Assembly: GCA_035582835.1 (NCBI GenBank)
Contig: JAYKAV010003059.1
Coordinates: 456,304 to 520,303, forward strand
Direction: 5' to 3'
DNA: 64,000 nucleotides
DNA from: Phoebastria nigripes
Taxonomy: Eukaryota; Chordata; Aves; Procellariiformes; Diomedeidae
Shown: positions 13,401-25,956 of the stretch, piece after piece
How the letters are laid out: each line of letters begins with the position of its first letter
Position numbering within the stretch: position 1 is the stretch's first letter
Made by a program: the position numbers and the translations under genes
Notes under the pieces: model-generated
Seen by the model: only the letters and a program-made list of their open reading frames with translations
What the model was told of the DNA's origin: nothing
Databases searched by the model: none

Positions 13401-16400
13401 AGAATCAGCAAAAGATCAACAGCCTGAATCAGATACAGATTAGGGTCAGTTCCTGGGGGACAATTTCCTGCCCCTCTTTAGATCATTTTTCAGCTGTTCT
13501 TTTCTCTCAGAGAGGCCTGGAAAATGTCTCTCCTTTATTGGGCTTTCAAATATTTTGTGAATTCTATTCAGAGTGGGGAGGAACATCCCACATAATATTA
13601 GTCACCAGGCTTTCCCTGTCTCAGGACTTTCTGCTCATGTCTCAGCTCACAGCTATTTCAAAGCATTTCTGGATCTGGAAAAAAAACCCATAAAAGCCTA
13701 AGCCTCTTTATATGCACAAAGTTATTTTCTGTGTGCTTCACAAGCTACTGAAGACCTGTGCAAGCCTTCTCTCTCACACACACACATACACACATGTACA
13801 CACACTCTCTCTCTAGTACCTAGTAATGTTTTTTGGACAGAAAGTCTTTAGCAATTTCTTATGTCCCTCAAAGTTTCTCTAAGAGAAAAGAACATTTTCC
13901 TTCTGATTGTTTAAACTTCATTCTCATGGCAGTATCCTGACATTATCAGCTAGAAAGTTAAATTGAAGCTACGTGCAAGTTTTCTGTACCCTTTTCCTTT
14001 GTTCTTTGTGGTTATGGTAGAAAGATGGGGAAACGACTGTGATCACAGATGTCATTCTGACTGATCCCAGCTCATTAAGAAAACTTATGCAACTGCCAAC
14101 AGAAAGGTTAAGCACCCCGTGGACCTCAAGGAAAAGAAGTTCTAATGGCTTAAAACAGGTTTAAAACAGGAGCTTTTATAACTTCTGAGGGGTTTAGGAA
14201 AACATTTGCAGTGCGAGACCACAAAGGAATAGTTTTTTTCCCAGGAATACTCAGGACCATACCTGGGGAGCTGTTTTCTCAGCTGACTCTGTGTCTCTAG
14301 ATATCACGAAGCACTAATGCTATAAAACAATTTGTGAAGGCTAAATGCCCAAATAAAGGGGGAAAAACCACCGCCCCCCGTATATTCACAGGAGACACGC
14401 ATTTTCTCTCTCACTTGATACTCTGTATGTTATTATTAAATAATAAAACTAAATTAATAACAATCTTGAAGTTCCCTGTCCAGTTATTTGATTATTCAAG
14501 CCATTACTTTAGCTTTGCATTTAGATGGGCATTAGCCTGTTACTGCTTGTATTTAAACAGGGATTTCAGATTAGACAGTGAAATATGTCAAAAGGGGAAA
14601 CTGTTTTTAAAAAGTGCTAATCCTCTCAGATTTTCAGCATGTGACTTAGAAGTATAAAGCAAGTTGTATGCTTGGTGTTTTTTAGGCTTAATCTACTTTC
14701 AAAATGTTCATCATTACTTAAAAAAAAATATCAGTCTATATCTAGGAAACAAAGACACTGACAGAAGCTTCTGTTAATCCTGAACTCTTGACCTAAAGGT
14801 GCAGGGCCAAATTGTTTCATGCTTCATCCGTTTGTCCACTGACTACATCACTTGTTTCAGATATTAATCCAGTAAAAAATATGTGGAGAATTCAAATAAC
14901 CTTTCCTGCTTATTAAATTCATCCTTCTAGTTGGCAGCATTTATATTGTATTTTGTGTGAATAGCAAACATCAAACGATGCTTATCATTGGGAAATTCAT
15001 TCCCTCCCCGTGCAGTGCGTGCCACCCCCCAATCTGGAGGTAAAGCGACATACAAAACATCTTGGTAACAATTAATTTAATAAGCCATTTTGAACCCGCT
15101 TGTGTGTTAACTGTTCCCTAATTTCAAAGTGATGCAAGTTTTTAATCTCGAATACTCAGGGCTAGATACCCACCACATCAGAACATGGTGGCAAGTACCC
15201 TTGACATGAGAGGAAACGAGAAAATTACAGCAACAATTACAGAAGTATATCCTCCTGTGGCTCATGTTAACATTGCCAAATCCATGTATAAATCAGTACC
15301 AACTATTCATAGAATGTACCTGTCAGCAATATACTATGCGACATATGGCTCTACTTAATCAAATATACAATTCCATTTTTTCAACTCAGAATATTCCTTC
15401 AAGGCACAGAGAAGTCAGTCAGTCATTCACACTGTGATGTGGTTTAAAACATTTAAATATTTATGCACCATATTTTATTTATATGTATAGCTATGTCTGA
15501 GAGATCTTTTTTTTTTCCATCCTAAGAGGAAACTGACCTCTCTGAAGGCCATTTTGCAGTAGTTGCCACACATGTCTTAGATGAGGGACTAGTACTAAGT
15601 CAGAAATATTTTGGGTTTAAACAGCCTACCAAGGACTCTCTTATACTTTCTAAGTTTGTTTTTTATTAAAAGCATTGTTCAAAATATGACAAAAAACAGA
15701 AACTGGAGCTACAAAGATTTTTGTTCACATTGATATTTGAGCCAGCTGTAAAGATTTAAATCACACTAGATCTTGTTTTATGAATGTCCTTTTGCAACAA
15801 GAAAACCATGGAATGCCCTTAAAAAAGAATTTTTTGATATAAAACAGATGTTTTATCCTTTTTTGGGGGCTTTGTTATTGTAGTGCCATGATAGGTAATT
15901 AATTCCCAGGCTCCACATAGGTCTTCAGGCAGATGAAGAGAATGATTTGATTTCAAGGCTATAGTGGAGTAAGGGAATTACAGGCCTTCGAGGGGTCATT
16001 GCAGAAGCAAGGTTCCTTACGCTGTGACTGGCTTCAGCCATTAATGCTGCTTGCACAGAATGTAATGTGAAACTAGTGTTGAACTTCAGTAAGGATAGAA
16101 GTAGTAGCTGGAAACAATATGCTCTACCGCTCAGACTGAGCTGTGCTTACGTATCATGCATCACTCACCTTTTCATTAATTAATGGAATATTATGCATTT
16201 CAAGACCAAGATTCTGATTATTCTGATATAAATCCATGTAGTTTCACTGACTGAAACTCAAGCAGTTCTGGCTACATTTACCTTTACATAGAGCATTCAT
16301 TGTCTCCTAATTTTCATTGCTATCACGGAATGAATATTTATTAGTAAAAAACACTTTTAGTGTAAATTAAAGTTTTTACATCTTGGAATATTTTTAATGA

Positions 16401-16475
16401 ATGCAGTTGGTTTTCTAATTTCCTATTAAATTAATCACAATAGCTACATTTTTTCTCACTATTGTATTTGCATAC
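10450..16475 (-). other. VPS13B: VPS13B intron of 6.0 kb
   Basis: Non-coding. The flanking peptides (AIQAWQQ and NQCPEAEE) join directly. It contains a poly-A run near 13189-13203, a CA/CT microsatellite at about 13769-13815 and one N at 12199. I see no other recognisable element. Confidence 0.8.
13769..13815. repeat. CA/CT microsatellite
   Basis: Interrupted (CA)n flanked on both sides by short (CT)n runs, within a VPS13B intron. Likely to be length-polymorphic. Confidence 0.85.
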
Positions 16476-16825
16476 CTGCTGCCAAGCTTGAATTGCTGTA
16501 TTTAGAGAATGAAGTGCATATTGGCCAAAGCTGATGAAAATGGGGTCCACCATTATCGTGCAGTCCAATAGCCTTCCTACTGTGCTGCTGGAAATAGCAA
16601 TCTGCCCCCAGACTTTGAAAGGTTTCACAACACTCTGCATAGTCACGTTTCGGCACTCCAGAAGTTTACAGTCGGCTTCAGTCGAAAACTGGATCTCCTG
16701 GAACATCGACTCATCGCTCCACTGACGAAGATATACGTGAGGCTCATCAAAGGAAATTATCATGTACTCTAGTTCAGATGGCATGTTCTTATCAGATAAA
16801 AACGGCTGAAGAAACTTTGGTGGTG
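16476..16825 (-). CDS. VPS13B: VPS13B internal exon (window exon 7 of 9, adaptor-binding region)
   Basis: 350-bp exon, one of the two largest here. The acceptor is TTACTTTTCAG before 16825 and the donor is CAGCAG|GTATGC after 16476. Two leading bases close an Ala codon (LGT-A-PPKFLQPF) and the exon ends on a codon boundary (TAIQAWQQ). The 116 full codons contain KNMPSELEYMIISFDEPHVY, ADCKLLECRNVTMQSVVKPF and YALHSLNTAIQAWQQ. They are likely to span at least one complete VAB beta-sandwich repeat. The middle (VWGQIAISSSTVGRLLDCTI) seems more divergent from my memory of the human protein than the flanks. No stop or frameshift is present. Confidence 0.95.
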
Positions 16826-18639
16826 CTGAAAAGTAAAATAACAAACAAGGCTAGAACATCACCATTGCCACATTCTGTATGTTTTTGTAAATTGTGCTTT
16901 AACTGCTTGCACATATGATGAAAACAACTAAAATTCATAAAAGAGTTGACATTTCTGAAATCTGAAATTAATCCTGTTCACACTGTTTATTAGATGTAAA
17001 ATAGAACTGTAATTAATAGCAGCTGCAAACAAAAAGTATCTACAAACCAAAATCTTTTCATGGTAAATAGACCAGCCAGCCAAACTGCTTTATCTACACA
17101 CTGCACAATACTTCAGATTGCCACTTATTTGGAGCAGAGACCATATTTCTGTGAGAATTTTTGCTATAGTAGATGTATATGATATTCCACACATAGCACA
17201 TTATGAATATAATAAAAATTAGCAATATAATATTTGCTGACATGTGACTGTGGAGGCTAACAGGCTCCACAATGAAAATTGTCTTTGCTGCAATTACAGA
17301 GAGTTCAAGACCACAAACCCACTGAGATGCGACATATTACCCCATAATAGTAGAAATTAAACAAAACAGTATCCCGAGACTAAAGCATGAGAATGAGAAT
17401 GAGAGAGAATGAGAATAAAAAAGATTTTATCGCCTTCACTTAAGTCTCAGTCCTGCAAAGTGCTGAGCACTGTGGCAGCAGACACTGCAAGGCACGTACA
17501 CCACTTGTGTAACATTAAGCATGCGAGTATTTCCATTGATGTTATTATTTATGTTGCTGGAACTACTCACATGCTTAAAATTAGCATATGCTCAAGTGCT
17601 CTACAGATTTGGAACCAAAACACTCATCACTTTCCAGGATCAAGCCCTATTATTCTACAAAAGCATAATGGATACAATAAGTTCTGTGCTCCCTTTGCGC
17701 ATAACGTAGCACAACGGAGCCCCAAAACTGAAGGCCTTTAGGTGCTATAACAAGAACAACAGCAGCATCAGCATAAAATCAGTTGCTGTTGAAAAATGAA
17801 ACAGCTGGCTTTGATTTTAATCTGATTTTTGCTTTTTCCAGTATGTGTAATTTTAAAGATCGAGCATCTGGAATTGGAGTGTAATAGTGAGGAAGATTAT
17901 GTACTGATAGAGGTAGCCAATAGACAAGAAATTATTTGCTAGATGTTGAGTGTCAGTCTTGGTATGATTTGATAATGAATATATTATAATACTTGTAGAA
18001 GCACAAAAACTACTCACGAAGAAAGCTGTCCCTGTCAAAATTATCTAAGATGTTTGCTCATCTTCCATGGAAAGCATTCCTGACATTTGAAAATCAGACA
18101 ATAATCTAAAGATCTCTTGGAATGCATTTGCCATTAATGCAATGACAGAGAGCACTGAATAAAACCAGATGTAGCTCCAAAAGGGATCATAATTGAAATA
18201 ACAGTTAAGTCTGCAGTTCTCAGAGCTCTTCCAAGGAATTCTTACTAAAGGGGTTGCAAAATCTTCAGGTATTTTAATAGCACTGTTAATATGCTGGAAA
18301 ATTTAAAAGATCAAATTCATTCACTAAGATGGCTCAAAACTGAAGTGGCACCTGCTGTCACTAATCAGACTACGAAAACTGGACGCCTTCTACAGTTACC
18401 CATTCCGGAGGGAGGAAGGGGGCTCATCAGCCAGCCCTACTGCCTACCGTATGTACTTTCTCAATGCACAGAAGTCACCAGTTTTACCCTGAAGTCTGTA
18501 CCACCGGCGGCTGTTGGTGATAATTTATTTCAAGAATGCCTGTTTGAATGAGGAAATGGGGACTACAGACAGCAAAACAGTGATTAAGCAGCACGTATGA
18601 ACTATATGCTTTTACTATTCTACATAAAGGAGTACATAC
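16826..18639 (-). other. VPS13B: VPS13B intron of 1.8 kb
   Basis: Non-coding. The split Ala codon across this intron matches in phase (1+2). A short GAATGA/GAGAAT simple repeat lies at about 17388-17417. Nothing else is recognised. Confidence 0.8.
17388..17417. repeat. GAATGA/GAGAAT simple repeat
   Basis: Purine-rich hexamer-like repeat (GAGAATGAGAATGAGAGAGAA...) of about 30 bp, intronic. Confidence 0.75.
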
Positions 18640-18821
18640 CTGTGCCTAGCTGATCAAGATGATGGCAGAGGTGGACTTCCAAATAAGTAAACTGGATCAA
18701 CACACTTAGTGATGGCACAAACCAAGGAGTAAAACAGGAGTCAACCCTGGTACAGGCTGCTAATGCCGTGGGGGTTACAAGCTGATCGCACGCACTTTGT
18801 GAGCCAGATTCACTTTCTGAG
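18640..18821 (-). CDS. VPS13B: VPS13B internal exon (window exon 6 of 9, adaptor-binding region)
   Basis: 182-bp exon with acceptor CTACCTTCCACAG before 18821 and donor CACAG|GTATGTACT after 18640. One leading base completes a Ser codon and one trailing base opens an Ala codon. The 60 full codons start with an acidic Ser-rich stretch (SESESGSQSACDQ), then give LVTPTALAACTRVDSCFTPW and LEVHLCHHLDQLGT. The Ser-rich stretch is probably a flexible loop, and the remainder alternates hydrophobic and polar residues as in the beta-sandwich repeats of the VAB region. The match to remembered human VPS13B is high across CTRVDSCFTPWFVPSLSV. Confidence 0.95.
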
Positions 18822-21800
18822 CTGTGGAAGGTAGATAACAAAGTGGTAGTTCAGCACTTCCAGGATTTTATCGCTTTACAGTAAGACTTGACCATGTGCC
18901 ATGGTGGTTTTCTGACACAGCCAATGTCATCATTTTCTTTTAACTGCTAATGATAGTGTATGTACTTTTTCCCAAGCAGAACACAGCAGACAAGACTGCA
19001 ATCCAACAATGCTTTGATCACACTGCACTTTCAATTTACAACTGAAACACTTGAACCACGGAAGCGAAGCATATTTACAGAAAATAAAACCAAACTATAC
19101 CACGTATCTTTAATTGTTGAAATAGCTAAACAGAGTACATTACCATTATGAAAGCTATAAGAATGAGCTGAAAGTTAATCTGGTCAAGAGAATGATTTTT
19201 TTCATTTTATTTTAAGGAAACCTACTCACAACCATCAAACTACTTCTACGCATAAACCCTGTCCCTGCCTCTGTTTGTTTCCTTTGCCCTTCTCATTCTA
19301 CAGTCATCATTTAAAAAGAATCTCTGAGTGTTACAAGCTCAGCCTGGAGCCTTTTACTAGCACCTATTACAACATATTAACTATACATTTAAAATGCCAC
19401 CCCACTGATTTTTTTTTTCCTAGCCGTGCTCCTGACGCCATGAATTTCCAAGCATTATCTTTCAGTCTCTTGAGAGAAACTAACACTACATCACAATCCT
19501 ATAGGTTGCTAAGACACCACTGAACTACAAATAAACTTTCTAATTTAAGCCAAATCTATCCTTAATGTTCCTTATTCTCACTCCCTTTGCAGTTTGGCAG
19601 TAAAGAATTTTAGTTTAAAAGCATAGACTTGAGTCAAGAAAACTAAGTCCATGTCCTCAGCCCAATACTGCTTTTATTTTTAAAATAAAATTTAACGAAG
19701 GATTAACTAAGGCCAACTTACTATTTTTGTCAGAAAATAATTAGCTTTTATAAAGCACCATGAATAGATTTCCATTGACATTTTAAAGATATTTTAAAAA
19801 AAATAATTACACTTTGATATTCTGAATTAAGACTTAATTTGCACAAACAGCTATAACACTAACTGCAGTAAAAAGGAAGGACATTTATTTCTGAAAGTTG
19901 AGGTTTATTCTGAAATTATAAATTTCTTTTCCTCGGAAACCTATTCCCTGAGTCAGTGACTATCAGTAACTCAGAATTTTTATTTCCTTGGATATGTTTT
20001 TTTTGGAGATGGATATTTTTATAAAATAAAAAACAAATAAAACCCTCTTATTTAGTCAAATTTTATATACCTGCTTTTTATTTATCGAGCATTTTAGTGT
20101 GATGGGACCTTTCTCATTTCTCATTCATAATGATCATTCACAATGATTACACAGCAACATGACCATGCTCGATGCAGGAGGAAATGTGGCAGGAGCTTCC
20201 CACCAGGGAAATAATTTAAAGCAGTTAGCCCTACTTTGCTCTGATTTTTCTGCCCCACAAACAGCAGTCCAAGCAGAGGTAATATTCTGGAACTCAAAAT
20301 GTTGGGAACAAAATGATTCCAAACTGCTTTTTGTTTCCTCATGGAGAGTCACCTGAGAAACCAAAAAGGCCCACCACTGAAACGATTCTCTAACAAACTT
20401 CAGAGTCCAACCACATGCTTAAAAAACTAACCAGAGAGGAACAGCAAATGTGGGTGGGACAATGTTGCTCCCTGGGACAGCACTGGCCTTGCATCCTCTC
20501 CTGTGGTAGGGAGGGACAAGTGCTGGCAGTGGAGGACTGAGAGGAGCAGGACAATGTGGGCTAAACCACATTTTAGAAGGGAAAGTCACTCTACAGAGAG
20601 ATCACCTAGAAATCATCTGAAAAGAAATGCAACGAGGATTCTTTCATCACTGTTTTCCTGTCTGACCAGACTTTGTTCAAGTGTTACTGTTTTATCTGTG
20701 AAAGGGTCCACCTGATTTTTACTCAACCAGAAACCATATCCAGAATTACAGCCCCCATGTTGTTATGAAAATAAAAATACAGTAACAATATAAACCAGTT
20801 ACAGTACAAAATATACTAAGAGCAGCATCCAAATTACTATAGTATTGCCTTAAAAAAGAACTGTAATAACGGATCATAACACCGAGTGAACAGTTTTTAA
20901 AGGGGGACTGTAGTCCTTACAATCACTACCATGACCCTCCAATTTTAAATTAAATCCCACTTAAACTTTTTGCCTGGGTAGACTTCCGTCAGACCTTTAG
21001 CACTGCTACTTTCTCCTCTTACCTTGCATAGAGCACAGAAATCAAAGACACAGTCCTTCATCACATGCTGTGCACAAACAGAGTATAAAGCAGTGTTATC
21101 TGAAAACCCAGGAAACTTTCTATTAAGTCCTGGTGAACAATAGTAGGAGCATTAATGTCATACAGGTAGATCTGATTGTGAAATCAAAATTTGTGCATCA
21201 AATGAAAACAATATGAAAAAATCCCACATTCTCTTGGCTGCTTCAGAGCTACAAAATGCAGTGTGGACTGTCCACAACTTTTCAGCTGGGGAGAAAAGGA
21301 ATAACTAGTTTCTACTGCTTTGTGTTTGGCACAACATGCTGAGGGATGGGTGTAGCAAAACCAGAGGAAATTCTAAATAAAACTGACCTGACTTTAATAC
21401 CAGAAATTTCTTTCTTTTTTTTTTAATCCTGTGAAATATCAGAATTTTTAAAATGGAAAATAAAATACCTGTATTTGAAGTCATTATATATTATAAAGTA
21501 TGACAGTTTCACATCATGCAAAACAGTTCAAGTTAAATATATGGCAACTNGGAACAATGACTTAACAGTGACCTGCATTATTCTTGTTATTTTAAGAGTG
21601 GAATATTTAAACCAAACCTGCCATTTGTGATGAAACCGCAACATGGGAAAATATCCACTGGGAAGAAGAAAGAGACCACTTAACTCATTTAATTTATGAC
21701 TCAAATGCTGGTCTGAACCCAAATTGTTAGAGGTCAAAATCCAGTACATCATCTACTTTGAATAGAAGCTAAAACAATTAGCAAGAAACATGATCATGAT

Positions 21801-22007
21801 TCCTCACTTTGATTTTTAAAAAGTAGCAATTTAAGACTTACTTAAATGTTTTTGTACTTGTTTCATGGTTTGTATCTTAAGGTATTTTCAATTACTATTT
21901 CACATTAGTATGTCAGTAATTGTAAAAATACTGTTTACATTACACAGGAGATGCACAAATACATAAAACATCTTGTAATGTAACCCATTTAAACAGAGAA
22001 TGATAAA

Positions 22008-22033
22008 CCCCTCCCAGCCAAATCAGGGAGGGG
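22008..22033. repeat. GC-rich inverted repeat
   Basis: CCCCTCCC at 22008-22015 and GGGAGGGG at 22026-22033 form a perfect 8-bp stem with a 10-base loop. The stem can extend as AAA/TTT beyond one unpaired C at 22034. It stands out in AT-rich surroundings and contains G-runs on both strands. Confidence 0.7.
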
Positions 22034-22273
22034 CTTTAGTGTCTCGCCACCCAAACAGAGGTTTAAATAAAAGTAATTTTGATTATAATTTGCTAGTCCT
22101 GCAACATGAAAATGCAACCTATAAAAATAATTTAGTCTATAATAATTTCCTTTTTAATCCCCTATTCTAAGGTCTTCCATAAAGTCATTTATGCCATATA
22201 TGATTCCTGTCATAGACACTATACTAAATCCCCAAGGGGATGCTAAATTATTTCACTTAGGACTTCAGATTTG

Positions 22274-22333
22274 TTCATTCATTGAATAAACATTCATAAA
22301 TGTTCATTCAAACCTTATTCATTCATTGAATAA
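22274..22333. repeat. 16-bp direct repeat pair
   Basis: TTCATTCATTGAATAA occurs exactly at 22274-22289 and again at 22318-22333, with further TTCATT-type short repeats between them. Confidence 0.8.
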
Positions 22334-25300
22334 TGAATCGTCTACAAAATTCTTAAAAATGAACATCCACATATATACTATGTCCTTAACCAGATAGCTC
22401 CTCGATTTTTATACTTCTAATTACTTCCTGATCAATCTCAGAAAGAGCTTGCATACCACAGGATTTGGATCATGACATCTTTGCATATTCCCATATTCAT
22501 TAGTGGTTGATATACTTCAGCCTGCCAGCTACTGCTCAACGTATCAGCTGGATCCACATCTTCTCACAAATGTCGTTGTTTTCCTGTCACACGAGCCACA
22601 TAAGTTTTATACTTCATAACTGATGTTAGGAATCAGTAATAAAGTACTTAAAACACAAGGGATCAGCTCTCTGGTATTAATAATTAGCATATCATAGGGG
22701 TTACCACAAAAAAAAAAAACCCTGCTGAATTTGAAGGAAAAAATATTATCATTGAGCAGCAGCTGCATGCATATGGCAGCTGTTAGAGTCTGACCCAAAA
22801 TACAAGATCAAACTAAGAAAATAAACTTCAACAAGACAATGCATTTTTATACTTTACAATTAAAAGTAAATTAAATTTGCTAATCAATCACACAGTTACA
22901 GCATGTAATTAATGTCAAATCATCATGAGTCTCCAGGAAAATTGAGATTCAACTTTTATACAGTCTTCACTTCTTGCTTTCATTCGCAGCTACCTTCAGC
23001 CTTGAAGTTCCCTAGTCTAACACTCGGCACTGGCTTTAAGCACAGCTCCTTGTGGCTCTTCTCACAAGTCTAAGATCTCATGTTAAACACTTGCTTTAGG
23101 AACAAGCCTAACATTGACATTTACCATGACATGGGGCAGTCTCTCTCTCAAAACCAAAAAAGTTTGGGATTTTTCGGTCAAGCAGAATCCAGAATACCTT
23201 TTAGGGTGCTTGGTCACAAGAAAATACCCATACTGGTAGCAATATGTTTGTTTGATGAAGACAGAGCCACAGTTTCAGCAAAGTTACTGCCAACANGGAC
23301 TTCCTATGCTACTAGGGGTGTAGAAAGGTTGGCCTTCTCTGCAGGTCCACAGTATCTGTCACCACCTCCTAAACAAGGCTTCCCTTTAACAGAACGTGAT
23401 CCTTTAGGGCTTAACCCTTACCTTAAACTTGTTCTGTAGCTGTAACTATATGTATTTCAGTGCTTGTGAACTGTCTCAAAACCTCCAGGTCAGTGAGATG
23501 TGACTGGCATGATTTGCTCTGTCTCCAAGAAACAGATAGTGTGCCTCAAACACCAGAGGTCAAAGCCTCATCTCTGAGAAACAGCTGCTCTTTTTCTGAC
23601 CCGTTAAGTTTCTCTGAGAAGGATCACTCCAGGCTGGTCAGGACTACTTCTTCCACACCAGTCCTTCCTGCAGTCATCCTTAAGAAAGTTTGCAGTACAG
23701 CCTTGTCTGAAGCTAGTACAAAGAGAGATCAGTTTGAATTTCTATCTGAAACTGCAGCTGAGGCAGGGAATGTAAACTTTTCTCTGATTGAAATCAAGAG
23801 GTTTTCCTCATGTAGCCCTCAGGTTTCTGGCTTCTGGATGGAGTTCACCCTGACCTACACGAATCTTTAACTTTCCAGTCTACTGTTAGTTCATGTAGGT
23901 GTAAACTACACCTCTTAAAACTGTTATAAATTCCTCAGGCCACCAAAAGTATCAGGACTAGTGACTCTGCAGTCTCCACGCACGTGCCTAAGGAGCTGGG
24001 AGTTCATAACACCTTCCCTTGACTTCCCTCTTTCTCTTCTGTTTATTGACCTTCAAGTCCTTCAGTAGTGTGGTGCATGGTTTTTGCTGCCTTCTTTCCT
24101 TTCCTGCTATCCCTATTCAGTGAACTGCTAATGCTTCAGTTTAATTACTGTTCTTTCAGTTGTAGTTTCTGCTTTAGCTTTATGTGTACACACGCAATCT
24201 GGAGGACATAGTGCTTCTAATATCATAGCTGTGAACAGAGAAATTGTCTTCCTTGGAGTCTTCTGGTACCTCAAAGGCCATTAGGGTATTTCTACCCCTT
24301 TATAACTTGACACACTGATACCACTGAGGATGGTCACTATTGTGGAGCAGGCCTGCAGCCTCCCAGCTGAAAACTCAGGAGTTTAGACCTTCTAGGCAGG
24401 TGAATTCATGTTGTGCTGTAAAATGTTTCTGATGTTAATCACAGTCCAAACTGGTTTTATATTTTTTTTTTACTTATTTGTATTTCATTTTAACCCTAGC
24501 CTCTTTCTGAACGATTACGACTCATTAGCTTATCTGAGCTCCCTGAATGAAACATTGCATATAGTGATGAACTCTATTTGAGCAGAAAACAATAAACATG
24601 ATTACAGTGACAAATGCCTTGATGAAAAAAATCTACTAAATTTCACTACTTCATTTTCAGTTCCCACCGAGTTCACATTTCTGTGGTGTTAAGCTGACCA
24701 GGAAGGCAATTTTGCCAAGGTCCCACATTCAGAGGAATTAACCTTGTCTAAAACACTTAACTTCTCAATGATGAAAATGCATTCTTTCACAATTAACATC
24801 AAGAAATCATTTCCAACCTGATACTATTAATGAAAACCAGATGTTTAATTTTCTTCATTGATTTTGTTAGCCATGTTCGTATTTCCTGATCTCTCTGAAT
24901 TCTGTGCGCTTCACATAACATATATGTGGATGCTACACACTCATTCAAGCATGTGTTCATACACAGGCAGCTACAATCAGCAAATACCAATGATCCAACA
25001 GGGTCATTCTGGGTTTTCCGCTCTAACTATAAAATGTTAAGAAGGTCTTTGAAAGTAATTCCACTGCTGTTTGTGGAGAGAACTTGTACTCATTTCTTCT
25101 TACTCTACATATTAACCAAAACTGAATGAATGCAAATAGAGTGAATATCTGTCATTGTACATTGCTTCCAGCTGTAAACATAATGAAAAATGGATCCCCA
25201 GTGTTTGAAAACACCAATTAAATTTTTTTACTGTTAGCATAGTAAGCAAGCTGTGTGAATAATAATGTAATGCTCTTAAAGTACTAAAGTTTTGTTTAAT

Positions 25301-25759
25301 ATATTTAAAATAGACACTTGGCTTACTTTAGTCATTGACTTGCACTGAGGACAGAAGAAAAGTGATGTATGGGGGGTGCATGGAAGAAGAATGTTTACTA
25401 CTACGTTATACAATGGATTGCGCCTCAGCCTTCTTTTGTTAATTAGCTAATTTTACTGCCTTGTGCAGCTAAGAGGTTTCAGGATATGGCCTGTTTGTCT
25501 TCACTTCTTTTTCAGTAATCCTTGTGTTCAGAAAATTTGATGAATATGATGCTGTCAGGCTGCCTATAAATCTAAGAGAGAGCTCTTTTTGTGTACACTC
25601 CATGCCCTTGCATGAAGGTGAACTACAGTCTGAAGCTCATTTAAGACCAGCTACTCTTACCACATATGAAAACAGTATCTTATTTCCTAAGTCTCTTGAA
25701 AAAGATCTCTCAAGAGTGTAGCATTAGATTTCTGTTTTTCCCTCCTCCTTTAAAATTAC

Positions 25760-25956
25760 CTTTGGTCATCAGCCACGTTCTGACTGCTGTTCAGGACAAT
25801 CCTCCAAAGATCGGAGGCTATAAGCTCTTTCTGATCATTCACAAGGTTGATACTGGGCAGCTGTAGTTCACAGACTTTGCTTTCCGATAGACTGAATTCC
25901 CGGAATGCAACAAATGATTTCTGAAGCTCATCCCAGTACTCCAAGCTGCAAGGAAT
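25760..25956 (-). CDS. VPS13B: VPS13B internal exon (window exon 5 of 9, adaptor-binding region)
   Basis: 197-bp exon with acceptor CCTTTTATCACAG before 25956. It starts on a codon boundary (IPCSLEYWDELQKSF) and ends two bases into a Ser codon. About 65 residues include ESKVCELQLPSINLVNDQKE and SDLWRIVLNSSQNVADDQ, both diagnostic of VPS13B; the DLWRI strand is typical of VAB repeats. The donor is AAAG|GTAATTTTA, which is weak at +5. A second acceptor-like CAG lies 11 bases inside the exon (TTGCAG before 25945), but using it would shift the frame against the preceding exon, so I chose 25956. The intron before this exon, about 17.9 kb, is the largest in the window. Confidence 0.93.

Larger units (their letters stand above)
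18822..25759 (-). other. VPS13B: VPS13B intron of 6.9 kb
   Basis: Non-coding. The split Ser codon matches in phase (2+1). It contains a GC-rich hairpin at 22008-22033, a pair of 16-bp direct repeats at 22274 and 22318, and a less AT-rich stretch at about 22980-24200 with two neighbouring plus-strand open frames (23080-23439 and 23460-23870) of unknown meaning. Ns lie at 21550 and 23296. Confidence 0.8.
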
